A stretch of 64,000 bases of DNA from Terriglobus sp. RCC_193 (GTDB lineage: Bacteria > Acidobacteriota > Terriglobia > Terriglobales > Acidobacteriaceae): assembly GCF_041355105.1 (NCBI RefSeq), contig NZ_JBFUPK010000002.1:1432037-1496036 (forward strand), given 5' to 3'. Shown one piece after another: positions 51,543-59,250 of the stretch; positions within the stretch are counted from its first letter, which is position 1; every line of letters begins with the position of its first letter. Both the position numbers and the translations under genes were made by a program. Below the pieces are notes generated by a model. It did no database searches. It was not told where the DNA came from and saw only the letters and a list, made by a program, of their open reading frames with translations.

Positions 51543-52205
51543 ATGGCTACCGAGACCGTGAAGATTGATGCAAAGCTGGTGAAGGAACTCCGCGAGAAGA
51601 GTGGCGCTCCGATGGGCGACTGCCTGAAGGCACTTCAGGAGTCCAACGGCGATATGGAAAACGCGTTTGTTGTGCTGCGTAAGCGCGGCATGGCTTCGGC
51701 TGCGAAGAAGGCTTCGCGCGCTGCGAACGAAGGTGCTGTGGGCACTTACATTCACGCAGGCGGCAAGATCGGCGTGATGGTGGAACTGGCCTGCGAGAGC
51801 GACTTTGTTGCCCGCACCGATGGCTTCCAGGACCTGCTGCGCGATATCGCAATGCACATTGCTGCGGTTGATCCGCGCTTTATCGGTCGCGACGAAGTGA
51901 CCGAGGCCGACATCGAGCGCGAGAAGGAAATCTACCGCGCCCAGGCTGCTGCCAGCGGCAAGCCGGCAAACATCATCGAGAAGATGCTCGAAGGCAAGAT
52001 GGGCAAGTTCTACGAGGAAGTCTGCCTGCTGGATCAGCCGTTCATCAAGGAGCAGTCGCAGACGGTTGCCCAGATCATTGCCACGCAGGTTGGCAAGATG
52101 GGCGAAAACATCACGGTGCGTCGTTTCGCCCGCTTTAAGATCGGCGAGCCGAATGCCACCTTCGCTCAGGCGAAGCAGGTTGTTGTTGAGGAGCAGCAGG
52201 CATAA
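51543..52205 (+). CDS. tsf: Elongation factor Ts
   Basis: EF-Ts recycles EF-Tu by releasing GDP. This is the short form, 220 residues (E. coli has 283; Thermus about 196). The UBA-like N-terminus LVKELREKSGAPMGDCLKAL and the CESDFVARTD motif that invades the EF-Tu nucleotide site are intact; the second half of the dimerisation region is reduced. AAGGAAA precedes the ATG. A strong terminator follows. Confidence 0.97.
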   Translation: MATETVKIDAKLVKELREKSGAPMGDCLKALQESNGDMENAFVVLRKRGMASAAKKASRAANEGAVGTYIHAGGKIGVMVELACESDFVARTDGFQDLLRDIAMHIAAVDPRFIGRDEVTEADIEREKEIYRAQAAASGKPANIIEKMLEGKMGKFYEEVCLLDQPFIKEQSQTVAQIIATQVGKMGENITVRRFARFKIGEPNATFAQAKQVVVEEQQA

Positions 52206-52233
52206 GCCTTCGACTCTAAGTCAGTAAGTCAAC

Positions 52234-52267
52234 GAGCCCGGGCGACAGCCTGGGCTCTTTCTTTTTG
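52234..52267 (+). terminator. Terminator after tsf
   Basis: GAGCCCGGGC (52234-52243) pairs with GCCTGGGCTC (52248-52257) with one G-T pair, followed by TTTCTTTTT. Confidence 0.88.
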
Positions 52268-52428
52268 GTCTGGTACGAGAAAGGGAACCAGAATCAGAGG
52301 TGCTATTCTGCGTGGCGATATCGGAGGGCCGAGATGATTGCAGCCATTTTCTGCACTAGCCGCAATCCTTGTCTCGGCTGGAACCATTTATCGCTGATTA
52401 GCAAATTGCATCTCAACTTCAGCTGGTT

Positions 52429-54150
52429 ATGAAGAAACGTGTTGAAGAAGCCGTGCCTTGGGATGCGTTGAAGCGGGAGGCGAAGGCTCGCTTTGGTATT
52501 GCGAAGTTTCGCAGTGCACAGCGAGAGACGCTGGAAGCGGTGATGCATGGGCGAAGTGTGTTGGCGATTATGCCGACAGGTGCAGGGAAGTCGCTCACGT
52601 ATCAATTACCCGCGTTGTTCCTGCCGCATACGGTGGTGGTGGTGTCGCCGCTGATTGCGCTGATGCAGGATCAGCAGTTGAAGGCCGAGGGTGCGGACAT
52701 CGACGTTCGCAAGATCGATTCCACACTGACAAAAACACAGAAGGAAGAAGCGGAAGCAGCGCTTCAGGCAGGAATTCCGAAGCTGCTGTATGTCACTCCG
52801 GAGCGGCTGGAGAATCGCGAGTTTCTTGCTGAGTTGAAGCATGCAGGTGTGTCGCTGTTTGTGGTGGATGAGGCGCACACCATTGCGCAGTGGGGACATG
52901 ATTTTCGTCCGGCATATCTGGGTTTGCGGTATGCACGCGAGGCGCTGGGGAACCCGCCGGTGCTGGCGTTGACGGCAACTGCTACCGAAGATGTAATCCA
53001 CGAAATCCTGGAGCAATTGAATGCGAAGGATGCGCAGGTGATCAACGCGGGAAGTGAACGCACGAATCTGTTTCTGGCAGTGCATCCCACGGTGAATAAC
53101 GATGCGAAGCTGACGCGGTTGATGCAGATGTTGTCCAACACGGACGACACAGGCATCGTGTACACGGCATCGGTTCGTTCGGCTAACGAACTGTATGAGC
53201 GGTTCAAAGAATCGGGAATTGCCAGCGGAAAATATCACGGCAAGATGACAGCTCGGGAGCGCGAACGTGCGCAGGCAGAGTTCATGAACGACACGTGCCG
53301 CGTGATGGTGGCGACGAAGGCGTTTGGCCTGGGGATTGATAAGCCGAATATCCGCTTCGTCTTTCATTACGAGTTTCCAGATTCGCTGGAGAGCTATTAC
53401 CAGGAGGCCGGACGTGCGGGGCGTGATGGCGATGCGGCACGGGCAGTGTTGCTGTATCGGCTGGAGGACCGGCGGATTCAAAGTTTCTTTGCCGCGGGGC
53501 GTTATCCGCGGACAGAAGAGCTGCGGGCTGTGCTGGAGGCGCTTTCTGCAACGGATGTGGTGAGTGCTGCGGCGTTGCCGGAGCGTGCAGGAATTGGGAA
53601 GCGGCGGGCGGAAGTGATTCTGTACCTGTTGCGCGAGATGAAGGTGGTGCGACGGCTGCGTGGTGGGTATGTGCTGCGTCATGCCGAGCCCATTACGGAT
53701 GCGCATGTGGAGACGCTGTTGCATGAGTATGTGGAACGAGCCTCGGCGGATCGATCACGGCTGGACGAGATGATGCTTTATGCGGAGACGGTGGGCTGTC
53801 GCATGCAGGTGATACGCCGCTACTTCAACGAGGACGAAGGCAACCTGTGCGGTAACTGCGATAACTGCGTGAATCGTGCGTGGGAGATGCATGAGCCGGA
53901 GGTGGCTCGGCATGGTGCTGGCGAAGATGAGGGCGTAACCCGGATTGAGACGCTGAACGGGCCGATTCTGACGACAGCTCCGGAGACGTTGCCGCAGGCC
54001 GGTCCTGTGAAATTTCAGGAAGGGGTGGTGGTTCAGCACAAACGATTTGGCCGTGGTCGCGTACGGGATGTGGTGGGCGACACGGTAATGGTGCAGTTTG
54101 AGAATGGTGGCTGCAAGCGACTGAAGGACGCGTTTTTGAAGAAGGGATGA
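52429..54150 (+). CDS. recQ: RecQ-like DNA helicase with a UvrD-type C-terminal domain
   Basis: This 573-residue 3'-5' helicase has motif I TGAGKS (50-55), DEAH box (147-150), QWGHDFRPAYLGL (RecQ aromatic loop), motif VI YYQEAGRAGRDG and a zinc-binding CRMQVIRRYFNED with LCGNCDNC near 455-480, all RecQ hallmarks. It has no HRDC domain. Instead residues ~530-573 read VVVQHKRFGRGRVRD, VMVQFENGGCKRLKDAF, the pattern of the Tudor-like C-terminus of UvrD/PcrA helicases, which in PcrA contacts RNA polymerase. The fusion is seen in sequence; an RNA-polymerase link is inferred. It stands alone after the tsf terminator. Confidence 0.9.
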   Translation: MKKRVEEAVPWDALKREAKARFGIAKFRSAQRETLEAVMHGRSVLAIMPTGAGKSLTYQLPALFLPHTVVVVSPLIALMQDQQLKAEGADIDVRKIDSTLTKTQKEEAEAALQAGIPKLLYVTPERLENREFLAELKHAGVSLFVVDEAHTIAQWGHDFRPAYLGLRYAREALGNPPVLALTATATEDVIHEILEQLNAKDAQVINAGSERTNLFLAVHPTVNNDAKLTRLMQMLSNTDDTGIVYTASVRSANELYERFKESGIASGKYHGKMTARERERAQAEFMNDTCRVMVATKAFGLGIDKPNIRFVFHYEFPDSLESYYQEAGRAGRDGDAARAVLLYRLEDRRIQSFFAAGRYPRTEELRAVLEALSATDVVSAAALPERAGIGKRRAEVILYLLREMKVVRRLRGGYVLRHAEPITDAHVETLLHEYVERASADRSRLDEMMLYAETVGCRMQVIRRYFNEDEGNLCGNCDNCVNRAWEMHEPEVARHGAGEDEGVTRIETLNGPILTTAPETLPQAGPVKFQEGVVVQHKRFGRGRVRDVVGDTVMVQFENGGCKRLKDAFLKKG

Positions 54151-54275
54151 GGGTGATATCTGACGCTCGCTTCTGGGGCCTGTTTTCTGTGCCACGTTAT
54201 CGGGAGGTTGGCAGGTATTCGGCCTTCTGGACTCTTCGATGAATCGTAATGACCGTGCGATACTGAAACGCGGTG

Positions 54276-54980
54276 ATGTATAAACGCGTTCTTCTCAAGA
54301 TTTCAGGTGAAGCTCTGGCTGCGGGCCGGGGTTTCGGTATTGATGCCATCTTTGTAAGCCGTGTGGCTTCAGAGATTGTGCAGCTTGCCAGCAGCGGCGC
54401 TCAGGTGGCCGTGGTGGTTGGCGGTGGCAATTTCTTCCGCGGCGTGGCGGAACAGGCCATTCACATGGACCGCGTTGCGGCTGACCACATGGGCATGTTG
54501 TCCACCGTGATCAACGCGATTGCCATGCAGGACGCGATTGAGAAGCTGGGCATTCAGTGCCGCGTGATGAGCGCGATTGAGATGCATGAAGTGGCTGAGC
54601 CTTACATTCGTCGTCGTGCAATCCGTCACCTGGAAAAGGGTCGCGTCGTGATCTTTGGCGCGGGTACGGGCAACCCGTATTTCTCCACCGATACTGCGGC
54701 TGCGCTGCGTGCCATGGAAATTCGTGCGGATGTGCTGCTGAAGGCAACTTCGGTAGAAGGCATCTTTACCGCTGATCCGAAGAAGGATCCCGAGGCCACG
54801 ATGTTCAAGACGATCACATACATGGACATCATCAAGATGGGCCTGCGTGTGATGGATACGTCGGCGGTGTCGCTGTGCAATGACAACAATATGCCGATGG
54901 TGATCTTCTCCATGCGTGAAGAGGGGAACATTGTGCGTGTTGTGGCGGGCGAAAAACTCGGAACACTTGTGACGTCGTAA
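54276..54980 (+). CDS. pyrH: Uridylate kinase
   Basis: UMP kinase converts UMP to UDP for RNA and DNA precursors; it belongs to the amino-acid-kinase fold. The 234-residue protein has [22 protein letters not shown], the UMP-side [19 protein letters not shown] and the ATP-side [17 protein letters not shown] with [13 protein letters not shown]. The start is taken at ATG 54276; a GTG three bases upstream is equivalent. Its stop shares one base with the next gene (TAATG), so translation is coupled. Confidence 0.97.
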   Translation: MYKRVLLKISGEALAAGRGFGIDAIFVSRVASEIVQLASSGAQVAVVVGGGNFFRGVAEQAIHMDRVAADHMGMLSTVINAIAMQDAIEKLGIQCRVMSAIEMHEVAEPYIRRRAIRHLEKGRVVIFGAGTGNPYFSTDTAAALRAMEIRADVLLKATSVEGIFTADPKKDPEATMFKTITYMDIIKMGLRVMDTSAVSLCNDNNMPMVIFSMREEGNIVRVVAGEKLGTLVTS

Positions 54981-56131
54981 TGGCGGAAGTGACCGCGGCC
55001 GCTCCGCAGAAGAAACCGCCATTGCCGGGATTGACCGGCATCCGGACGTTTCTTGCCATTGGGATCATGTTCTTTCACTTCACGCCTCCACTGCCGGAGT
55101 TTGTGAAGCCATTGATCAATGCAGGGTTTACGTACATCAGCTTCTTCCTGCTGATCAGCGGATTTGTGCTGGCGTACAACTATGCGCATCGTGCGGACAC
55201 GCTGCGACCGGGCAAATTTTATGCGGCGCGGCTTTCGCGGTTGTATCCGGTGTATCTGCTGTCGCTGCTGATCTCGCTGGAGATGCTGCATGCGGAGTGG
55301 AAGATACGGCCGTTGAGCGAGTTTGTGCGCGGTGTGGTTCTGACTCCGTTTCTGCTGCAGGGCTGGAGCCCGACGCTGGCTACGTTCTGGAATACCGTGG
55401 CGTGGACGCTGTCCACAGAAGCCATGTTGTACCTGGCGTTCCCGCATATCATTCGCATGAAGTTCTGGCCGCGCACGCCGGGGAAACTGCTGGCACTGTT
55501 CGGTGTGTTCTGGCTGTGGGAGCTGCTGCTACCAGCAATCTACACAGTGCTGAACCCCGATGGCTTGTACAACATTGACCGCTACTCTTCGGGGTATTGG
55601 TTGCGCGCGCTGAAGTACACGCCGCTGCCGTTTGTGCCGATCTTCCTGGCTGGCATTACGCTGGGCCGGCTGCATGCGATGGTGTATCTGAGTGATCGCG
55701 TGAAGCTGGGGCTAACGCTGCTGTCGGGTGGCGCTGCTCTTGCAGCGTTCTATCTATTGGTGCCACGCTTGCCTTACGTGATGCTGCATGGCGGTATGCT
55801 GACGCCGATATTTGCCTTGCTGGTTTGGGGTCTGACCGGCAATCACTGGGTTTCGCGGATTCTGGGATGGGGACCGATCGCAGCGTTTGGGCGCGCAAGC
55901 CTATGCCTGTATCTGCTGCACTTCAATACATTTCTCTTCATCCATGACCACCATCTGCCGGAGCGGCTGGGTGTGGCGAAGTATGATCCGTGGATCAGCT
56001 ATGCGTTCATTCTTTGTTTTGCGTATACGGCGTTCAAGCTGGTGGAGCATCCGGCGCAGAAGTATCTGCTGAGCCGGTGGGTGTATCGCGAGGCGAAGCC
56101 GCCGGTGCAGGTGAGCACGCCACTGGGTTAG
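54980..56131 (+). CDS. Acyltransferase 3 family membrane protein 2
   Basis: This 383-residue protein has about ten helices and the family landmarks PGLTGIRTFLAIGIMFFHF (helix 1, conserved His), YISFFLLISGFVLAYNYAHR, ARLSRLYPVYLLSL and LSTEAMLYLAFPH. It should acylate a sugar or lipid-linked glycan at the inner membrane. The one-base overlap with pyrH is curious, since the products have no known link; it probably reflects a compact operon. Only distantly like the other acyltransferase here. Confidence 0.9.
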   Translation: MAEVTAAAPQKKPPLPGLTGIRTFLAIGIMFFHFTPPLPEFVKPLINAGFTYISFFLLISGFVLAYNYAHRADTLRPGKFYAARLSRLYPVYLLSLLISLEMLHAEWKIRPLSEFVRGVVLTPFLLQGWSPTLATFWNTVAWTLSTEAMLYLAFPHIIRMKFWPRTPGKLLALFGVFWLWELLLPAIYTVLNPDGLYNIDRYSSGYWLRALKYTPLPFVPIFLAGITLGRLHAMVYLSDRVKLGLTLLSGGAALAAFYLLVPRLPYVMLHGGMLTPIFALLVWGLTGNHWVSRILGWGPIAAFGRASLCLYLLHFNTFLFIHDHHLPERLGVAKYDPWISYAFILCFAYTAFKLVEHPAQKYLLSRWVYREAKPPVQVSTPLG

Positions 56132-56367
56132 TTTGGCATCCTAACCGCCTTGCCCCGTCGCGGGTGGTTCGCCGATTTGCGCATTCCGCAGGTTTTCCAT
56201 ATCGCCTGCGGAAATTGTCTGGCATACTGAAGTTGCAATCCTTTCACAATTTATTCAGGAGTCCGTGTGGTTCGCGTGCTCGTAGCGCACATCCGCGTTT
56301 TGATTTCCTGTCGCTGTTTGTCACAGCCGGATTTTCCGGCACAGCTGAAGAAGGAGCCATCTCTTCG

Positions 56368-57963
56368 ATGTCGATGACCCGTCGTAACTTTCTTATGCGC
56401 GTCGGCCAGGCCGGCGGCTATTCCGCAACGTTTGCCACTATGCAGGCTCTAGGCATAATGCCTCTGAAGGCGCAGGTGGTGAAGCCCATCGAAGCTCAGG
56501 CCGGTGTGGGCAAGGGCGTTAGTGTGGTGGTTGCGGGTGGCGGTGTCGCCGGACTGGTGACCGCGTACGAACTGCGCAAGCTGGGCTACAAGGTGACGTT
56601 GCTGGAAGCGCGCAGCCGCCCTGGCGGACGTAACTGGAGTGCTCGCAACGGCACCACCGTTGAATTTATTGATGGAACGAAACAGCAGTGTACGTGGGAG
56701 CCGGGGAACTATCAGAACCTTGGCCCCGGCCGCCTGCCTTCGGTTCACACGACGATCCTTGGTTATTGCCGCGAGCTGAAGGTGCCGCTCGAAGTGGAAA
56801 TCAACACGTCGCGCTCGACGATTTTGCAGAACGATGCCGCGTATGGCGGTAAGCCTGTACTGCAGCGCAAGGCCCTGAATGATGCGCGCGGCCACGTGAG
56901 CGAGTTGCTGGCGAAGTCCATCAAGGGTGGCTCGCTGGACACCGATCTGAGCAAGGAAGATAAGGACCGGATGCTGAGCTTCCTGCGCACCTACGGTCCG
57001 CTGGGCTTTGACGGCAAGTATCACGGTTCGGACCGCGCCGGCATTAAACAGTATCCCGGCGCTGGAACGCAGACCATGCAGATTGAAGATCCGCTGGATA
57101 TGCACACGCTGCTGGATGCGAACTTCTGGTCCGGCATTTTGTACGAAGAAGCATGGGACTGGCAGGCAACGATGATGCAGCCGGTGGGCGGTATGGATCG
57201 CATTCCGTATGCTTTTGCGCGTGAGCTGGATAAGACGAAGACGATTATTTACAACGCTCCAGTGACCTCGTTCAAGCGCACGGGCGCGAACAAGGGCGTG
57301 GAAGTGACGTACATGCAGAACGGCAAGGAGCAGGTGATTAAGGCCGACTACATGGTGAACGCCATGCCGCTGCCCATCATCAAGAAGATGAAGAACGATC
57401 TCTCCAAGCCCTATCAGGATGCGATCAATGGGGCGACCTATGCGAACAGCTACAAGCTGGCGTGGGAGTCGAAGCGTTTCTGGGAGACGGATTACAACAT
57501 CTACGGTGGCCTTTCTTTCCGCGCCCCCGGACCGACGACAGTGATCTGGTATCCGTCAGCAAACCTGATGGCGGAGAAGGGTATTCTGTGCACGGGCTAC
57601 GAGGACGAGTTGAACTGGGGATGGGAGAAGCTGACGCTGGAGGAGAAGTTTGCCACAGCGAAGAAGCAGCTCGACAAGATTCATCCGGGACACTCGCAGG
57701 AGCTGACGAAGCCGGTGATCTGCATGTGGCGTCACATTCCGTACAACGAAGGCTCGTGGATTCGCAGCTACGGCGGCGGTGATGCGGGTTACAACACGCT
57801 GATTCAGCCGGATGGCCCCATCTTCTTTGCAGGCGATCACACGACGCATATCGTGGGCTGGCAGGAGGGCGCATCGCAGTCTGGCCGCCGCGCCGCAGAG
57901 ATGGTAAGCGAACGCGTGAAGTCTGCACGGATGGCCGGTGATTTCGGCCCTGTGGAAGCGTAA
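56368..57963 (+). CDS. Tat-exported flavin amine oxidase
   Basis: This 531-residue protein starts at ATG 56368, eleven bases after AAGGAG. A twin-arginine signal (MTRRNFLMRVGQAGG) implies folding with FAD before export to the periplasm. The FAD-binding Rossmann motif is VVVAGGGVAGLVTAYELRKL with LLEARSRPGGRNWS; the C-terminal FAD motif is PIFFAGDHTTHIVGWQEGA. This is the monoamine/L-amino-acid oxidase family: it oxidises an amine or amino acid to an imine with H2O2. The next gene encodes an exported RidA, which destroys reactive imines, a fitting partner. Confidence 0.9.
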   Translation: MSMTRRNFLMRVGQAGGYSATFATMQALGIMPLKAQVVKPIEAQAGVGKGVSVVVAGGGVAGLVTAYELRKLGYKVTLLEARSRPGGRNWSARNGTTVEFIDGTKQQCTWEPGNYQNLGPGRLPSVHTTILGYCRELKVPLEVEINTSRSTILQNDAAYGGKPVLQRKALNDARGHVSELLAKSIKGGSLDTDLSKEDKDRMLSFLRTYGPLGFDGKYHGSDRAGIKQYPGAGTQTMQIEDPLDMHTLLDANFWSGILYEEAWDWQATMMQPVGGMDRIPYAFARELDKTKTIIYNAPVTSFKRTGANKGVEVTYMQNGKEQVIKADYMVNAMPLPIIKKMKNDLSKPYQDAINGATYANSYKLAWESKRFWETDYNIYGGLSFRAPGPTTVIWYPSANLMAEKGILCTGYEDELNWGWEKLTLEEKFATAKKQLDKIHPGHSQELTKPVICMWRHIPYNEGSWIRSYGGGDAGYNTLIQPDGPIFFAGDHTTHIVGWQEGASQSGRRAAEMVSERVKSARMAGDFGPVEA

Positions 57964-57976
57964 ATCGAAACATCCA

Positions 57977-58012
57977 GGGGGAAGGCGATAAGCCTTCCCC
58001 TTTGTCTTTTGC
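57977..58012 (+). terminator. Hairpin after the amine oxidase gene
   Basis: GGGGAAGGC (57978-57986) pairs with GCCTTCCCC (57992-58000) around GATAA, followed by TTTGTCTTTT. It lies between the oxidase and ridA-like genes, so either readthrough or a second promoter is needed for the latter. Confidence 0.82.
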
Positions 58013-58036
58013 AACGATCACAGAAGGAGCATTTCC

Positions 58037-58525
58037 ATGAAGTTGAAGAGCACGATTCTGGCCGGTGTACTGGCTGCTGCCGCTGTTGTTTCCAGCCACG
58101 CACAGGTAACAGTGAAGCACATCCAGACGGAGAAATCGCCCATTGCGACTGCTGTTTGGGCTGGCGATACGCTGTATGTCAGCGGACAGCTTGCCACGCC
58201 GCTCACACCGGCCGATGCTGCAAAGGGTACGCCTGCGGTCTTTGGCGACACCAAGCAGCAGACCTTCGACATCCTGACGAAGATTCAGAAGATCCTGCAG
58301 GAACAGGGGCTGGATATGAAAGACGTGGTGAAGGCCACGGTGTTCCTGGCTGCCGATCCCAAGCTGGGCAAGATTGATTTTCCAGGCCTGCAGGCCAGTT
58401 TTACGCAGTTCTTTGGCACCAAGGAGCAGCCCAACAAGCCTGCCCGTTCTGCCTTCCAGGTAGCGAACCTTGTTGCACCGGGATACCTGTTGGAGATTGA
58501 AGTGATTGCCGTAAAGGGTAAGTAA
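58037..58525 (+). CDS. Exported RidA-family protein
   Basis: RidA proteins hydrolyse imine/enamine intermediates to keto acids and ammonia. This one is 162 residues, about 30 longer than cytosolic RidA because of a signal peptide (MKLKSTILAGVLAAAAVVSSHA), so it works in the periplasm. Body motifs are SGQL, VVKATVFLAD-like MKDVVKATVFLAADPKLGK, and PARSAFQVANLVAPGYLLEIEV, with the catalytic-type Arg in ARSAFQV and the late Glu. AAGGAG lies eleven bases before the ATG. Its neighbour, an exported amine oxidase, would make such imines. Confidence 0.9.
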   Translation: MKLKSTILAGVLAAAAVVSSHAQVTVKHIQTEKSPIATAVWAGDTLYVSGQLATPLTPADAAKGTPAVFGDTKQQTFDILTKIQKILQEQGLDMKDVVKATVFLAADPKLGKIDFPGLQASFTQFFGTKEQPNKPARSAFQVANLVAPGYLLEIEVIAVKGK

Positions 58526-58579
58526 GAAAACTAATCGTATTTCGCAGGCCATTCTTCGGCTGGTGATATACGAAGAATC

Positions 58580-58672
58580 GCAGTACGCAAAGAGCGCAAA
58601 GTTTCCGCGATGCACGCAAAGAGAAAACCCTTTGCGACTTCTGCGAAAGCAATGCGCTCTTTGTGTTTTGCA
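58580..58672. repeat. Inverted repeat cluster between ridA-like gene and the TonB receptor
   Basis: CAAAGAGCGCA (58588-58598) is the exact inverse of TGCGCTCTTTG (58653-58663), and inside it CGCAAAG (58615-58621) pairs with CTTTGCG (58630-58636). The TTTGCG-rich words recall mobile intergenic repeats seen in other bacteria. It could also end transcription. No gene is seen in 58526-59250. Confidence 0.6.
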
Positions 58673-58757
58673 GTGCCGTGTGTCGCGGGTATGGTGCATG
58701 TCCACTGTTGATGGGAAGAAAAATAGTTAGTTTTCCTTCGCAACCATCATTTCTTCG

Positions 58758-58786
58758 TTGACACGTTATTGACCTCTCCGTAATAT
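58758..58786 (+). promoter_or_regulatory. Near-consensus promoter of the TonB receptor gene
   Basis: TTGACA (58758-58763) and TAATAT (58781-58786) have exactly 17 bases between them. This is the best sigma-70 match I find in the window. Transcription from about 58793 would give a leader of roughly 460 nt. Confidence 0.75.
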
Positions 58787-58792
58787 CAGTTC

Positions 58793-59250
58793 AACCAATC
58801 ACATCCAACGTGCTTCTTCTTCGCACTTGTTCTAAGTGCGAGCTTGAGGCATAGCTAGCTGAACTACTTGAAGACGCACCCTGATAAGGGTGGAACCTTC
58901 GCAGTCCCGCAGCACCTTTGCACGATGTACCGCCCGCTTTGCTTCACCTGAAGTAGCACCGAGTACCTGCAACAACAACCGCAAACCCGGGATCAAAACC
59001 CTTCCGGCCGGATATTGCATCGCAGGCACGCCGAACGCAAACGCTTTCGGGGTGACGAGCCGTACCAGCAGCACGAAGTATCGATTTCATCCTTTGTCAC
59101 ACGTCGCAACGTAACGCTACGTGGCCGCAATGTTGCACCCCCATGTGTCTTTGCATGGGAGTGCATAACTCTATCTGTCCCGGAGATACCGAGCGCTGCG
59201 GGCAACGCACAGCTGTACCCATTTGCCGCACTTATGCAGGAGGTCCCACG
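58793..59250 (+). promoter_or_regulatory. Long structured 5' leader of the TonB receptor gene
   Basis: No gene is convincing here, but hairpins are: CGCACTT-GTTCT-AAGTGCG (58824-58842) and CACCC-TGATAA-GGGTG (58877-58892), followed by GGAACCTTCGCAGTCCCGCA. I do not recognise a known riboswitch class. The leader ends with AGGAGG (59238-59243), seven bases before the TTG start. Confidence 0.5.

Noticed and set aside
58870-58920. TPP- or cobalamin-type riboswitch in the TonB leader
   Set aside because: The CACCC-TGATAA-GGGTG hairpin and nearby words only superficially recall such motifs; the conserved cores are absent.
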